Assembly: GCA_017399105.1 (NCBI GenBank)
Contig: JAFQEJ010000051.1
Span: forward strand, 1 to 40,746
DNA: 40,746 nucleotides
Origin: Clostridia bacterium
GTDB lineage: Bacteria > Bacillota > Clostridia > Oscillospirales > CAG-272
Direction of reading: 5' to 3'
Shown here: positions 8,430-18,291 of the stretch, in pieces
Numbering within the stretch: the first letter of the stretch is position 1
Layout: every line of letters begins with the position of its first letter
The notes under the pieces: generated by a model
What the model was told of the DNA's origin: nothing
Seen by the model: only the letters and a program-made list of their open reading frames with translations
Database searches by the model: none
Position numbers and translations under genes: made by a program

Positions 8430-8483
8430 AAGCTCATCGGTCGACTTTACGGCACTACCTGTCTAAACCGCACCAATGAGCTT
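8430..8483 (+). terminator. Probable terminator after acyl-CoA ligase
   Basis: 12-nt arms (8430-8441 and 8472-8483) with one mismatch enclose a 30-nt loop, followed by TTTATGG. The long loop and short T-run make it a weak terminator. Confidence 0.45.
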
Positions 8484-8511
8484 TTATGGTAATTTATTTC
8501 GCCTTTAGTAA

Positions 8512-8540
8512 TTGACATTTGCCTTGAAATATGATATGCT
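8512..8540 (+). promoter_or_regulatory. Sigma-A promoter of the NSS symporter
   Basis: TTGACA (8512-8517), 17-nt spacer, TATGCT (8535-8540). Confidence 0.8.
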
Positions 8541-8573
8541 TTGATGTAGTATTTTTTACACAAGGAGAACATT

Positions 8574-9902
8574 ATGAGTCAGCAGGGACAATCGAAATTT
8601 TCAAATCGCTGGGGATTCATCCTATCGGCTGTCGGTTCGGCTGTCGGCATGGCGAATATATGGGGCTTTCCGGCAAAATTGGGCAGCAACGGTGGCGGCG
8701 CCTTCCTTGTGGCTTATTTAATTTTTGTCGCGCTCTTCAGCATCGTGGGACTGTCTGCGGAATATGCCATCGGCCGCTACGCACGGACAGGTACCCTCGG
8801 CGCATACAAAGCAGCCTGGGAAACCCGAGGAAAAAAGCCCGGCAAGGTCGGCGGAATCCTCGGCTGGCTTCCTCTTGCAGGCTCGATGTGTATCGCTCTT
8901 GGATATGCGGTCATCATTTCCTACGTACTGAAAGCATTCTACAGCTCGATTACAGGCGAGCTGATGAATACCGACGCGAAAATATGGTTTGAAGGTTTCT
9001 CCTCTGCATCCTATTCTGTTGTTCCCTTTCATATTTTTATTGTGGCAGTAACCCTTCTCACCCTCCTGCTCGGCGCAAAGAGCATCGAAAAATCCAACAA
9101 AATCATGATGCCGATCTTTTTCTGCATTTTTGTTGTCCTTGCCATCCGTGTTGCATTTCTGCCCGGTGCTGTGGAAGGTTATAAATTCATGTTTACCCCC
9201 GACTGGTCGGCACTCAAGAATCCGATGGTCTGGATCTGGGCGATGGGACAGGCATTCTTCTCCCTCTCGGTTACCGGCAGCGGCATGATTGTCTACGGAG
9301 CATACCTCGACGACAGTGAAAATATCGTTTCGGTTGCAGTCCGTACAGCCGTCTTCGATACCATTGCAGCAACCGTCGCATCAATGGTTATCATTCCCGC
9401 ATGCTTTGCCTACAATCTTGATATCGGAGCCGGTCCCGCACTGCTTTTTGTCACGCTTCCCCGCATTCTGCAGGATATTCCCTTCGGGCAGTTTTTTGCG
9501 GTTATCCTTTATATCGCTATGATTTTTGCCGGAATCAGCTCCCTGCAGAATATGTTTGAGGCGGTTGGTGAATCACTTCAGTCCCGTTTCCCCAAGCTGA
9601 ACCGTATCATCGTTCTCTGTATTCTCGGTATCATCTGTCTCGGTGCAGGTCTGCACATGGAACAAATCGACATATGGGGTCCCTGGATGGATATTGTATC
9701 GATCTACATCATCCCGCTGGGCGCTACTCTCGGTGCCGTTTCCTGGTTCTGGATCATGAAAAAAGAAGTGCTCCTCGACGAGATCAATAAAGGAGCTCAA
9801 AAAAAGCACGGAAATTTCTGGTATTACACCGGTCGCTTCTGTTATGTTCCCTGCGCGCTCATTCTCTGCTGTATGGCACTCTTCATGCAGATCGTATTCT
9901 AA
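8574..9902 (+). CDS. Neurotransmitter:sodium symporter family transporter
   Basis: 442 residues with about 11 membrane segments, the typical bacterial NSS (SNF) form. It takes up an amino acid or amine with Na+. The signature stretch is at residues 20-45 (SAVGMANIWGFP, then LGSNGGGAF), the unwound TM1 that binds substrate and sodium in LeuT-like folds. ATG 8574 follows AAGGAG. It has its own promoter and a strong terminator, so it is transcribed alone. Substrate cannot be told from sequence. Confidence 0.9.
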   Translation: MSQQGQSKFSNRWGFILSAVGSAVGMANIWGFPAKLGSNGGGAFLVAYLIFVALFSIVGLSAEYAIGRYARTGTLGAYKAAWETRGKKPGKVGGILGWLPLAGSMCIALGYAVIISYVLKAFYSSITGELMNTDAKIWFEGFSSASYSVVPFHIFIVAVTLLTLLLGAKSIEKSNKIMMPIFFCIFVVLAIRVAFLPGAVEGYKFMFTPDWSALKNPMVWIWAMGQAFFSLSVTGSGMIVYGAYLDDSENIVSVAVRTAVFDTIAATVASMVIIPACFAYNLDIGAGPALLFVTLPRILQDIPFGQFFAVILYIAMIFAGISSLQNMFEAVGESLQSRFPKLNRIIVLCILGIICLGAGLHMEQIDIWGPWMDIVSIYIIPLGATLGAVSWFWIMKKEVLLDEINKGAQKKHGNFWYYTGRFCYVPCALILCCMALFMQIVF

Positions 9903-9915
9903 TATATAAACTTCA

Positions 9916-9957
9916 ATGCACCCCAAGTCAGGTATCACACTCTGACCCGAGGTGCAT
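9916..9957 (+). terminator. Terminator after NSS symporter
   Basis: 16-bp stem including G-U pairs (9916-9931 and 9942-9957) followed by TTTTA. It may also stop transcripts arriving from the lipoprotein operon on the other strand, for which I found no other terminator. Confidence 0.8.
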
Positions 9958-10091
9958 TTTTACGCTGCTTAATCGCCTGCTTCATTTCTCTGAATATATG
10001 AATCCTTCATGTACCGACATAACAAACGCCCCACGCAGTATCTTTTACATCTGCTCGTATCCGGTAACGCTCGTCACGCGATAAACAATAT

Positions 10092-11312
10092 TTATTTTAT
10101 ATATTCACTCACAGTAAATTTTCCGGTTTTCGTATCCAGAATCAAAGTGTCGGACGACTTTGTCAGTTTTCCATCTTCATTCATCATGTAAAAAACAAGT
10201 GCGAGATAAGTATTCTCTTCATCTTCATAATGATCTATCAGAATTTCATCGGTAGAAAATTCCTGATACATGAATTCATACTGATCTGTTTCCGCAATCA
10301 CAGTCGAATTGCTGCCATCATGATTCATACGTTTGATTCTGCACCCGTGTAAGATTTCCTTTGAACCCTTGACTTCCGATGAAAGTCCCTCCAGTGTATA
10401 GATATATTGGTCGGTTACAATGAAGTTTGATGTTAACAATCCCTCAGCAATCGTTTCCTTGGTCTGGGAGGCAAACGCCGTGCGATGCAGTGAATAGATG
10501 TTCAGCAGATTTTCGTTATTTCTGCCGGCATTCGGATCAATCAATTCTGAAACGCCTGTCACAGAATAAGCCCAATCGCCATGATAGATTCCGGCAATAC
10601 GATGATCTTCCTTCAGAAGCTGCCGGTTCTGTGCCATCCGATCCGTTTTATAAACATTCACCTCTGAATGACCGACGTACTCCATCCAATATATATTCTC
10701 ATCATTTATAGAAACAATATTTGGATAATCACTGTTTGAAGTATAGCCGCCTTCCGTTGTATATTCCCGATCCAACGGAAGATCGGTAATTTTTCCGCTG
10801 ATACCGTCTGCCATGTGGAGTTTGTATGTACAAAACCATGTGTCATTATCCGAGGAAAATTCTGCGGTATAATAATAGAGAACATTATCATGAATTCCGG
10901 CATAAACAATCGAATCTGCGTACTCACGCAAAATATGCACCTCTCCCGTTACTGCATGATAGGTACACAGTTTTTCACTGCCTTCAAAGCCTGTTTCGGT
11001 CCGATTGATCCACCCCTGGTGGAAGAAGATCACCGTGCCGTCAACCATACATCCCATATTCTCGTAAAACGGGCAGTCCACATCATCGTGCATACAAAGC
11101 GGATCAATACACACAGGTGTTGTTTTGCCGCTGATGAGATTAATTTTGATGGGCATACCAAATGATGTATTCCAGTCGAGCGATTCACCACTTGCCATGC
11201 GGTAGATATATTTACTGTGGTCGTATGATTCGGTCAAGCCGCTGTCATTGGAACAGGATGTATAACTGATCAATAATGCGAATAAAATCATTAGGACCTG
11301 CGTTTTTTTCAT
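10092..11312 (-). CDS. Lipoprotein 7 of the CxDPLCxH array
   Basis: 406 residues; last gene of the operon. Signal peptide with lipobox SYTSC, lipid-anchored Cys20. The array signature follows at residues 68-80: C68-I-D-P-L-C73-M-H75-D-D-V-D-C80, then PF. The rest is a run of short strand repeats of the type 'DNVLYYYTAEF' and 'ENIYWMEYVG', which suggests a beta-propeller, as in TolB/DUF5050-like proteins. It is closest by eye to lipoprotein 5: both have SGxTTPxC before the signature and DCPF after it. ATG 11312 lies 24 nt behind the preceding lipoprotein, with AGGAAG upstream. Expected location is the outer face of the membrane. Function unknown. Confidence 0.8.
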   Translation of the reverse strand: MKKTQVLMILFALLISYTSCSNDSGLTESYDHSKYIYRMASGESLDWNTSFGMPIKINLISGKTTPVCIDPLCMHDDVDCPFYENMGCMVDGTVIFFHQGWINRTETGFEGSEKLCTYHAVTGEVHILREYADSIVYAGIHDNVLYYYTAEFSSDNDTWFCTYKLHMADGISGKITDLPLDREYTTEGGYTSNSDYPNIVSINDENIYWMEYVGHSEVNVYKTDRMAQNRQLLKEDHRIAGIYHGDWAYSVTGVSELIDPNAGRNNENLLNIYSLHRTAFASQTKETIAEGLLTSNFIVTDQYIYTLEGLSSEVKGSKEILHGCRIKRMNHDGSNSTVIAETDQYEFMYQEFSTDEILIDHYEDEENTYLALVFYMMNEDGKLTKSSDTLILDTKTGKFTVSEYIK

Positions 11313-11336
11313 TTTTTATGTCTTCCTGTTTCATTT

Positions 11337-12554
11337 CTACTCCATTATAGTGTACGTCTTATCTTTCATATTATATACGACATATTTCGAGCCGGTGTGC
11401 ATTTGTTTTTCTAGATTTGACCTCTGATGGTCTCCGCGGAATACGATTTGTTCTTCATCAGCCGAAATGACACTGAAAATGTCCCAATCATCCTTAATGG
11501 CAATCTTTTCAACCTCCAGCGTAGCAAGATCCACCTTGAGCACACCGTCTGTACGCACCGCCACATACTCGGGAAGCTCCATCTTCAGTTCCGGATCATA
11601 CACGGTGTACATGCCGAGATACTTGTGCATCACTGAAATCGCATACATATGGGTATCGGTAAACAGCATTAACTGTGTTCCGAGCGCACCGTCAACCACA
11701 ACCTCTGGTTCCGCTGACGGATTATTCAGCGGGGTACGGTAATAGGTATAGCTCCTCGTCGTCCAGCGATAATGCCCCCATTCACCGGTCTGATAATCGT
11801 AAGCCGGCAGATCGGGATTTTCGTTCAGCTCATATACCTCATCGTCCGCATAATACAGATATCCGCCGTGAATGTAGAAGCCGTAATGGTGCTTGGACGT
11901 ATATAACAGCTCCTGTGTCGTGAAATCGGTTGTGCGGTAGATGTTACCAAAATCATCGGAATAGTAGAAATAGCCGTCCTTGATGGCGCAAAGCAGATAA
12001 TTGATCTCTGCCGTTTCTGTCAGCTGCGTCAAATTATGTTCGCTTCGATCAAGGGAAAAGATTCTGTAATAATAATCATCGACATTTGTTGCAATAAAAT
12101 AGAATTTATCACCCACAATGCTGACCTGATTGATTGCCGAGCAGTCAAGGTCATTGGCGAACATTTCCCGCTTGCCGTCAGCAATATCAATTCGAGCAAT
12201 TCCATGAATCTGATCATAATTGGTAATGCTTTTGCGGTAGCAGTATGATACGTAAAGCACAACGCCGTTTTTTGAGGCAGCTTCGTCCACTACCAGGTGA
12301 TAGAAAAATCCGTACGGCAGATATGCGATGCAGTCTTCGGTATCATGCTTACAGAGGGGATCATAGCAGAGAATAGCTGTTTTCCCTGTGTCAAACCGAG
12401 TGTATTTCAGATAATTATGTTCGGAAAAATAGAGAACATTATCGTATACATATGAACTTCCGCCCATGTATGTGTTCTCAGCGGGCTGTGTACAAGAGGA
12501 AAACGAAGCCATTACTGTAATAAACAATACAAACAGAATAACGATTCGTTTCAT
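11337..12554 (-). CDS. Lipoprotein 6 of the CxDPLCxH array
   Basis: 405 residues from ATG 12554, chosen because AAAGGAAG lies just upstream; a TTG at 12584 would add ten residues ahead of the signal peptide. Lipobox SFSSC with lipid Cys21. Signature C63-Y-D-P-L-C68-K-H70-D-T-E-D-C75. It pairs with lipoprotein 1: both have a YFSE...DTG...ILC lead-in to the signature. The remainder is strand repeats (for example DGYFYYSDDFGNIYRT, GGYLYYADDEVYELN), again propeller-like. It sits 26 nt behind the ABC ATPase, so two lipoproteins follow the ATPase while five precede it. Ends in TAG. Function unknown. Confidence 0.8.
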   Translation of the reverse strand: MKRIVILFVLFITVMASFSSCTQPAENTYMGGSSYVYDNVLYFSEHNYLKYTRFDTGKTAILCYDPLCKHDTEDCIAYLPYGFFYHLVVDEAASKNGVVLYVSYCYRKSITNYDQIHGIARIDIADGKREMFANDLDCSAINQVSIVGDKFYFIATNVDDYYYRIFSLDRSEHNLTQLTETAEINYLLCAIKDGYFYYSDDFGNIYRTTDFTTQELLYTSKHHYGFYIHGGYLYYADDEVYELNENPDLPAYDYQTGEWGHYRWTTRSYTYYRTPLNNPSAEPEVVVDGALGTQLMLFTDTHMYAISVMHKYLGMYTVYDPELKMELPEYVAVRTDGVLKVDLATLEVEKIAIKDDWDIFSVISADEEQIVFRGDHQRSNLEKQMHTGSKYVVYNMKDKTYTIME

Positions 12555-12580
12555 ATGACCGCTTCCTTTCAATATTCTTT

Positions 12581-13459
12581 TCAAGCCCCCGAAGCATCTC
12601 CAAATACATGCAGATAATAATCCTCCAGCGTCGGTGCGACAATTCTCGCCCTCTCCGTTGGCATTTCTTCTGCCAATACCCGCAGCAGTACCTCACCGGT
12701 CTGATCATCTCTGGCAATATTCGTCACGCGGAAGCGATCCTGCATCGCCTGCATCTCCGATTCTGCACAGGGGACGAGCCACACGCCGCCATCGATCTTT
12801 TTCACAAGCTCATGCGGAGGCGCCGCATCTACGATCACACCTTTTTTGAGCATAATGATATCTTTGGCTATAAACTCAACGTCAGGTACCACATGGGTCG
12901 CAATCAGCACAATCTTGTTGAAGGCGATTTTGGAGATATAATTGCGGATAGCAATTCGCTGCTTGGGATCCAGTCCCGCTGTCGGCTCATCAAGAATGAG
13001 AATTTCGGGATCCCCCAATACCGCCTGTGCCAGTGTCAGTCGTTGCTTCATGCCGCCAGACAGCGCTCCGATTCTGCGCTTCGGTATATCATCCAGCTCC
13101 ACCGCCGCCAGAATCTCGGGAATCTGTGCCTGCGCAGCCTCCTTTGTCAAGCCCTTCAGCGCCGCCATGTACCACATAAATCGTTCTACTGTGAAGTTGG
13201 GATAGAGCCCCGGGTATTGCGGCATAAATCCCAGCTTTTCGCGGAACCGTACCCCCATATCGAGTACACTTTCTCCATCGAACGTAATGCTGCCGGAATC
13301 AGCCTTGAGATTGTCAGTGAGAATATTCATTAATGTCGATTTTCCCGACCCGTTGGGGCCCAGCAAGGCGTAGATGCCCGGGGTAAGCTCTGCTGAAAAA
13401 CGGTCGAGAGCGAGGTTTGTGCCATAGGATTTGGTAATTCCTGTTATGGTAAGTGTCAT
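12581..13459 (-). CDS. ABC transporter ATP-binding protein (ABC-2 exporter type)
   Basis: 292 residues. Cytoplasmic ATPase that should power the 851-residue permease of the same operon. Walker A GPNGSGKST (34-42), Q-loop Gln81, signature LSGGMKQR (133-140), Walker B ILILDEP (153-159) and switch His189 are all intact. The C-terminal 80 residues form the extra domain usual for ABC-2/bacitracin-export-type ATPases. It overlaps the end of lipoprotein 5 by 4 nt (ATGA), so translation is coupled, and it lies inside the lipoprotein array rather than beside the permease. Substrate unknown; it may be an envelope compound, a peptide, or nothing if the transporter is mainly a sensor. Confidence 0.9.
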   Translation of the reverse strand: MTLTITGITKSYGTNLALDRFSAELTPGIYALLGPNGSGKSTLMNILTDNLKADSGSITFDGESVLDMGVRFREKLGFMPQYPGLYPNFTVERFMWYMAALKGLTKEAAQAQIPEILAAVELDDIPKRRIGALSGGMKQRLTLAQAVLGDPEILILDEPTAGLDPKQRIAIRNYISKIAFNKIVLIATHVVPDVEFIAKDIIMLKKGVIVDAAPPHELVKKIDGGVWLVPCAESEMQAMQDRFRVTNIARDDQTGEVLLRVLAEEMPTERARIVAPTLEDYYLHVFGDASGA

Positions 13460-14652
13460 CGTACTGCCTCCTTATAAACTGCTGTCATTCCGCTCAGGGT
13501 ATCATATACAATCCGTCCGTTTTCTTTTGCGTAATCATACCAAATGCCGCGGTCGCTGACATCCTCGGTATAGGTGTCATAATCGGTATTTCGATAGTCA
13601 ATGATGATATACTGACCCACGCGGTTGATCTCGGTGCCAATCAGTACATACTCAGGCATTTCAAAGGCGATTGATTCCTCTCCTGTGTGAATATTTGTCC
13701 GAAAGAGAATGCCGCCCGAGAGATTGAATATGTCCTCGCTGTGGTTCAGGTCATAACCCAGCTTTGGCGGATTGTCCACATATTTGGAATAGTAGATATA
13801 ATCCCCCTCGACGGCGATATAGGAGTATGGGAAATTGTTCACGATGATACGATCCTCTCCCGTTTCCATGTCATAAAGCCATACCGTCATGTGATCCCAG
13901 TCATAACTATTATCCTCCCGCTTGGCGGCTGTCACATAGATCAGCTTTCCTTCGTCCAGAAGATCGTCAAAGGTGATAGAGATGCGCTTGTCGGGGAGAA
14001 TGGTTTCCTTGACATTTCCCTTCTCATCGGTAAGCGTAATTCCGTAAGAAACGCCGATGGTAGCGCGCTCGGGAGTGTAGGAAAGCGACAGCTTTTTGTA
14101 TTTTGCGAAGGGCTGGCGGTAATTGTTATCCAGCACCTCGATCTCGCCGTCATCGAGACTGATACGCAGCTGATATGCGGGGGTGTGATCGGCACCTCGT
14201 ACCGAATAGCGAAAATAGCTTTCAAAAAAGCCAAAGGACTGACCGTTATCCTGGTTGATATGTTCGGGAATCATCGAACGAAGCTCCGCCTGTGAGGCAA
14301 AGACCGTGACCTTTCCGCTCTCCATATCATAGCGCATGATATCAGCTTCGAGGATTTTTCCTCCCTCTGCAGACTGGAACCAGATCGCACCATCGTAATA
14401 GTGTGGTGTCCAAATGGCATTGTAGCCTGCGAAGGGGCAATCTGCCTTTGCTGTATGATCACACAGCGGGTCGAAGCAGAGCGGTGTTGTACTGCCACTT
14501 GCAGGATTAAATACCGCAGGCGTCGAAACAGGTCCCACACGCATATCGGTCAGAAGGTAGGTGTCAAAAAATGCGTCGTGAGATTCGGAAGGCTCACCGC
14601 AGCTGCAAAGAAGCATGAGTACGGCAATCAAAAAACAAAACCATCTTTTCAT
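13456..14652 (-). CDS. Lipoprotein 5 of the CxDPLCxH array
   Basis: 398 residues. Lipobox LLCSC with lipid Cys18. Signature C59-F-D-P-L-C64-D-H66-T-A-K-A-D-C72 followed by PF. The lead-in ASGSTTPLC and the DCPF exit match lipoprotein 7. The body shows propeller-like strand repeats (EGDYIYYSKYVD and similar). Its ATG overlaps the TGA of lipoprotein 4 by 4 nt, and its own stop overlaps the ATPase start by 4 nt, a tight translational coupling of lipoprotein, lipoprotein and ATPase. Function unknown. Confidence 0.8.
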   Translation of the reverse strand: MKRWFCFLIAVLMLLCSCGEPSESHDAFFDTYLLTDMRVGPVSTPAVFNPASGSTTPLCFDPLCDHTAKADCPFAGYNAIWTPHYYDGAIWFQSAEGGKILEADIMRYDMESGKVTVFASQAELRSMIPEHINQDNGQSFGFFESYFRYSVRGADHTPAYQLRISLDDGEIEVLDNNYRQPFAKYKKLSLSYTPERATIGVSYGITLTDEKGNVKETILPDKRISITFDDLLDEGKLIYVTAAKREDNSYDWDHMTVWLYDMETGEDRIIVNNFPYSYIAVEGDYIYYSKYVDNPPKLGYDLNHSEDIFNLSGGILFRTNIHTGEESIAFEMPEYVLIGTEINRVGQYIIIDYRNTDYDTYTEDVSDRGIWYDYAKENGRIVYDTLSGMTAVYKEAVR

Positions 14653-15812
14653 TCGATATCCTCCGTTTGAGACTTGAGTGCTTCATGCACCGTCACTGTC
14701 CCGTCTGCTTCCGGTTTCAAATTCACATACTCATAGGTATGCGACAGCTTGGAATAATCATTGACCGCCGCGATGATATAACCGTTTACCACACCTTGAG
14801 GTACGATCTGCAGGTTGACGCTGTCTGTTTTATATACAGTTTTCTTACCCGTTGCAAGGTCATGATACACCAGCTCTCCCGTCCATGTGCGGATGAAATC
14901 GTACAGCGACTGCCCTTTACCGTCATAGCTTTCCTTGGAGCCGACCAGCACGAAATCCTCGACCGGGAGCATGGGCGTATACCACACGCCGTTCTCATCC
15001 CATACAAGCTGATTGATGTCGGTGATGACCGATTTAAATTCCGCGCCGTTCCACTTCCAGAGTCCTTTTCGTGCGAAATTGAAACGGGAGTTGATCTGAT
15101 ATTCGTGATATTCGTCGATACCGTAAAGATACAGGTTTCCGTCATGCAAAATCGCGCCGTAGGTTTCCGGTGTGGGAAGCGGTATATCCGTCCGCTCACC
15201 GCTGTCACGTTTTATAACCGAAAACAGACCGTTATCTGTGATGTAATAGTTCTCAGCGTCAGCATAAATTTCCGCATAGGCGCTGACTTCCATATCAAGA
15301 AAAGCCTCCGGTTTACCGCCTTTACAGGGCACACGCATGGGAATGCCGTAGGAATCGCCCTCGGTATCACTCGGGTCACGGTACATGCCTTCCACGAAAT
15401 AGACATACTGCCCATCGGTGGAAATACGGGTGACAAGCCCATTGCACATGGAGTATTCGCAGAGCATCTCCCGTCCGCTGCCGTCAATACCGATTGCATT
15501 GATCTGAGCCATACCGTAGCTGTGTGTTTTTACATACAGTCGCTCTCCATCGGTCACAACCGAGCAGACACTCTGCATTTCCGCACAGAATTCCTCCTTG
15601 GAATGTGTGCAAAGCGGATCAAAGCAGAGGCTGTATCCTTCGGGAAATGCGGTATTGAACGCACGCAGAGAAGCTGCGTAATCGCAGTAGACTGTATTGT
15701 CAATCTGACAGTATATGGGTGTATTTAATACATTGTCGGGGATTGTATAGGTTTCACTGCATCCACAGAGCAACAGAGGTGCGGTAAACAGTATTGCTGT
15801 GCGTTTTTTCAT
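14649..15812 (-). CDS. Lipoprotein 4 of the CxDPLCxH array
   Basis: 387 residues from ATG 15812 (GAGGTTGAGG upstream); an upstream ATG at 15863 would place 17 residues before the signal peptide and overlap the previous gene. Lipobox LLCGC, lipid Cys18. Signature C63-F-D-P-L-C68-T-H70-S-K-E-E-F-C76. The body has a NGVWYTPM segment that matches GGIWY segments in lipoproteins 2 and 3, so it belongs with them, more distantly. Propeller-like repeats throughout. Function unknown. Confidence 0.8.
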   Translation of the reverse strand: MKKRTAILFTAPLLLCGCSETYTIPDNVLNTPIYCQIDNTVYCDYAASLRAFNTAFPEGYSLCFDPLCTHSKEEFCAEMQSVCSVVTDGERLYVKTHSYGMAQINAIGIDGSGREMLCEYSMCNGLVTRISTDGQYVYFVEGMYRDPSDTEGDSYGIPMRVPCKGGKPEAFLDMEVSAYAEIYADAENYYITDNGLFSVIKRDSGERTDIPLPTPETYGAILHDGNLYLYGIDEYHEYQINSRFNFARKGLWKWNGAEFKSVITDINQLVWDENGVWYTPMLPVEDFVLVGSKESYDGKGQSLYDFIRTWTGELVYHDLATGKKTVYKTDSVNLQIVPQGVVNGYIIAAVNDYSKLSHTYEYVNLKPEADGTVTVHEALKSQTEDIE

Positions 15813-15822
15813 CGCCTCAACC

Positions 15823-17010
15823 TCATTCATAAATCTTTTCAATCGACAGTTTACCATCCTCAAACCCGATCAAACAACTATATCCGAAAGTATGATCTAC
15901 ATACTGTTTTCTGCCATTGGAAACCCCAACCCGCATCGCTGTATCGGTCGCATAGCTAATATTGATCGTATCTTCCGGGTCAAATTCATCCGATGGCACA
16001 TATTCAGTGATACTGTAATCATCGGGATCGATGCGGCAGAGTTTTGTTGTAGCTTTCACATAATAATCAGCGGGTGCTGTTTCTCCGCCGGGTGCACCTG
16101 TGGGCATATCTTTTGTGCCGATGTATACCGGCTCTGCTTCTTCTGTGTACCAGATACCGCCACCGAAGATGTAGCCGGACTTTCTCTCACAGACTTTGGT
16201 AAAGCCGCCGTTTTCTTTTACATACAGCGCGTCGGAGGCAGTAAGCCAGGTTTTGCCCGCATAGACCGTGACCTCAAAAATCTTGCCCATCGCTTCGGGC
16301 AGGGCATTCTCTGTCACATCTCCCGTTTCAGGATTTATGATGTCAAGCTGTGTGACACCGTTTTCATCGTGTGTAATCAGATAATAATTTTCTCCGTCCA
16401 CGAAGAATGCCGTTCCTATGGAAAGTCCTTCATCAAGCACGGTTTCAGCCTTGCCGCCGCCGGTCGGTATCCGCATGAAGTGCGAAGACTGTACATCCGA
16501 AGAAACGTATTCATTCATGGGGTCATAATTTTCGTTATAATATCCCTGCTGGAAATACAGATACCCGTCCGCATACTGCATAAAGGGTGAAGAATTGCCT
16601 GTAGCATCATATGTATGAAGCAGAGTAAACTCCGAGCCGTCGGGATTCAGCGAAAAGATCTGACGGTACATCGTACCATTTTCTTCGGTTAAAAGAGGAT
16701 TCAGCGCATTCATGTAGAGCTTGCAGCCGTCGGTAATAACCGTTTTCAGCCACAAATTTGTCGAAGATGGGCACAACACATCCTCCCCGTTATGGCTGCA
16801 GAGGGGATCATAGCAAAGCCCTTCCCGTTTATCCTCCCACTTGGGATTCCAACAGACAATATTATCACCATATATGTTATTATAATAGGTCTCACCGAGA
16901 AGACATACATTATTGGTATTATAATAATCAAGAGTCGGCTCAGCATTGCCGCAGCCGGTAACGGTCAGCATGATCATTGATGCCGCAATCAGCATGCATA
17001 ATTTTTTCAT
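15823..17010 (-). CDS. Lipoprotein 3 of the CxDPLCxH array
   Basis: 395 residues. Lipobox TVTGC, lipid Cys20. Signature C66-Y-D-P-L-C71-S-H73-N-G-E-D-V-L-C80-P. It is the nearest relative of lipoprotein 2: shared features in order are a YSF/FSL-x-PDGS segment, ADGYLYFQ next to a Y-x-x-DP loop, a DGENYYL strand, and GGGIWY followed by a YIGTKDMPTG loop. ATG 17010 has an AGGAGAG site about 12 nt upstream, slightly far. Gap to lipoprotein 2 is 20 nt. Function unknown. Confidence 0.8.
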   Translation of the reverse strand: MKKLCMLIAASMIMLTVTGCGNAEPTLDYYNTNNVCLLGETYYNNIYGDNIVCWNPKWEDKREGLCYDPLCSHNGEDVLCPSSTNLWLKTVITDGCKLYMNALNPLLTEENGTMYRQIFSLNPDGSEFTLLHTYDATGNSSPFMQYADGYLYFQQGYYNENYDPMNEYVSSDVQSSHFMRIPTGGGKAETVLDEGLSIGTAFFVDGENYYLITHDENGVTQLDIINPETGDVTENALPEAMGKIFEVTVYAGKTWLTASDALYVKENGGFTKVCERKSGYIFGGGIWYTEEAEPVYIGTKDMPTGAPGGETAPADYYVKATTKLCRIDPDDYSITEYVPSDEFDPEDTINISYATDTAMRVGVSNGRKQYVDHTFGYSCLIGFEDGKLSIEKIYE

Positions 17011-17030
17011 TATTTATCTTCTCTCCTGTA

Positions 17031-18290
17031 TCAATCCGACTTTTTCTCAATCAGAAAAATTTCCCCATCCTCACCGAGCTGTGCGGAATATATTCCCGCT
17101 TCATAAGGCTCATCGGCAAAATCCTTCTGTGTGTTGGTGATTTCCACCATTGCATTCCCCTTCGAAATCCCGTAAAAGCTCACTTCATCACCTTCATCCC
17201 ATGCAGGAAGCTTCCATATCTGTGTGCTTCCGTCAGCAATATCATAACGCGCCAGCGTCCCGTCTGTATAGCGGCAGAAGTCATAGGGGGAAGTCTCTTC
17301 TCCGACACCGGTAGGGAGATTCTTTGCACCGATATAGGTGAATTCAAATGGCTCATACCATATTCCGCCATCAGCGAATACGATGCCTGTCAGATCGCCA
17401 ATATTGCCGATCAGCTTTTCATAGCCACCTTCAGCATAACGGTAAAGCGCATAACTTATCAGCACAACCGTGCCGCTGTATTCCCGTGTCTCTCTCGATT
17501 CAAAGCATACAAAATAAGTCTCTCCACGGTAATCGGTCACGTAGACAACGCCCATCCCATCGGGCTTATCATTTTCCTTCACAGCCTCACCGCTCTCACG
17601 ATTGAAAATATCAAGCGTACTGTCCTCAGGCAAAAAACTGTTATCCAGGTGCAAAACATAATAATTCGTATCATCAAGATACACTCTGTTCTCGGGGAGA
17701 AGCTTTGCAGACAGTGCTTCCTCCACACCGTTTGTCGCGATGTCAAGACGCATCAGCTTCACATACTGATCCTGATTGCCCTTTTGTGCGGGATCGTAGT
17801 CCTCCTCGTAGAAGCTTTGATAAAAATAGATGTAACCGTCTCTGTAGCTGAGATTGGTTTGCGCCTCGTTTGTGGAGTCATAGCTGACATGCAGTGTCAT
17901 GTCACTTCCATCGGGGAGAAAGGAGTAGATACAGCGCTCATACCGATTCCATGTACCACCACCCAGCGCAGTGAGAAAGCTGCGGGTATTCATATAGATG
18001 CGCTCCCCATCGGTAGCATAGGAGCCACTGTCCAGGTTCCAACAGTCGGGACATACTCCGTCACCGCCGCTGTGATCGCAGAGAGGATCGTAACAAAAGT
18101 GATCCATTACACCGGGAACATCCGCGTGGTACCGGTGTAAGCCGGATACCGTCTTATGATAAACCGTGTCGCCTATCCGGAATGCGCCGTAATTGAGCTG
18201 AATGTTGGTATATTCGATCTCACTCTCTCCGGAACACGCTGTAAGTAAGATCATTAACAGACAAACAAGTGCAACCTTCATACGTTTCAT
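17031..18290 (-). CDS. Lipoprotein 2 of the CxDPLCxH array
   Basis: 419 residues from ATG 18290, chosen because GAAGGAGA lies upstream and the start is 1 nt beyond the previous stop; an ATG at 18332 lies inside the previous gene. Lipobox LLTAC, lipid Cys19. Signature C66-Y-D-P-L-C71-D-H73-S-G-G-D-G-V-C80, with a further Cys83. Paired with lipoprotein 3 by several shared segments (PDGSxxTL, DGYIYFYQ, GGIWYEP, IGAKNLPTG). The body is strand-rich and propeller-like. Function unknown. Confidence 0.8.
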   Translation of the reverse strand: MKRMKVALVCLLMILLTACSGESEIEYTNIQLNYGAFRIGDTVYHKTVSGLHRYHADVPGVMDHFCYDPLCDHSGGDGVCPDCWNLDSGSYATDGERIYMNTRSFLTALGGGTWNRYERCIYSFLPDGSDMTLHVSYDSTNEAQTNLSYRDGYIYFYQSFYEEDYDPAQKGNQDQYVKLMRLDIATNGVEEALSAKLLPENRVYLDDTNYYVLHLDNSFLPEDSTLDIFNRESGEAVKENDKPDGMGVVYVTDYRGETYFVCFESRETREYSGTVVLISYALYRYAEGGYEKLIGNIGDLTGIVFADGGIWYEPFEFTYIGAKNLPTGVGEETSPYDFCRYTDGTLARYDIADGSTQIWKLPAWDEGDEVSFYGISKGNAMVEITNTQKDFADEPYEAGIYSAQLGEDGEIFLIEKKSD

Positions 18291-18291
18291 A

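Noticed and set aside
14667..18140. Long open frames on the plus strand opposite the lipoprotein genes (353-387 codons)
   Set aside because: They mirror the coding frames of the lipoproteins, lack good ribosome sites, and have no domain or signal; the minus-strand genes have lipoboxes and conserved motifs.
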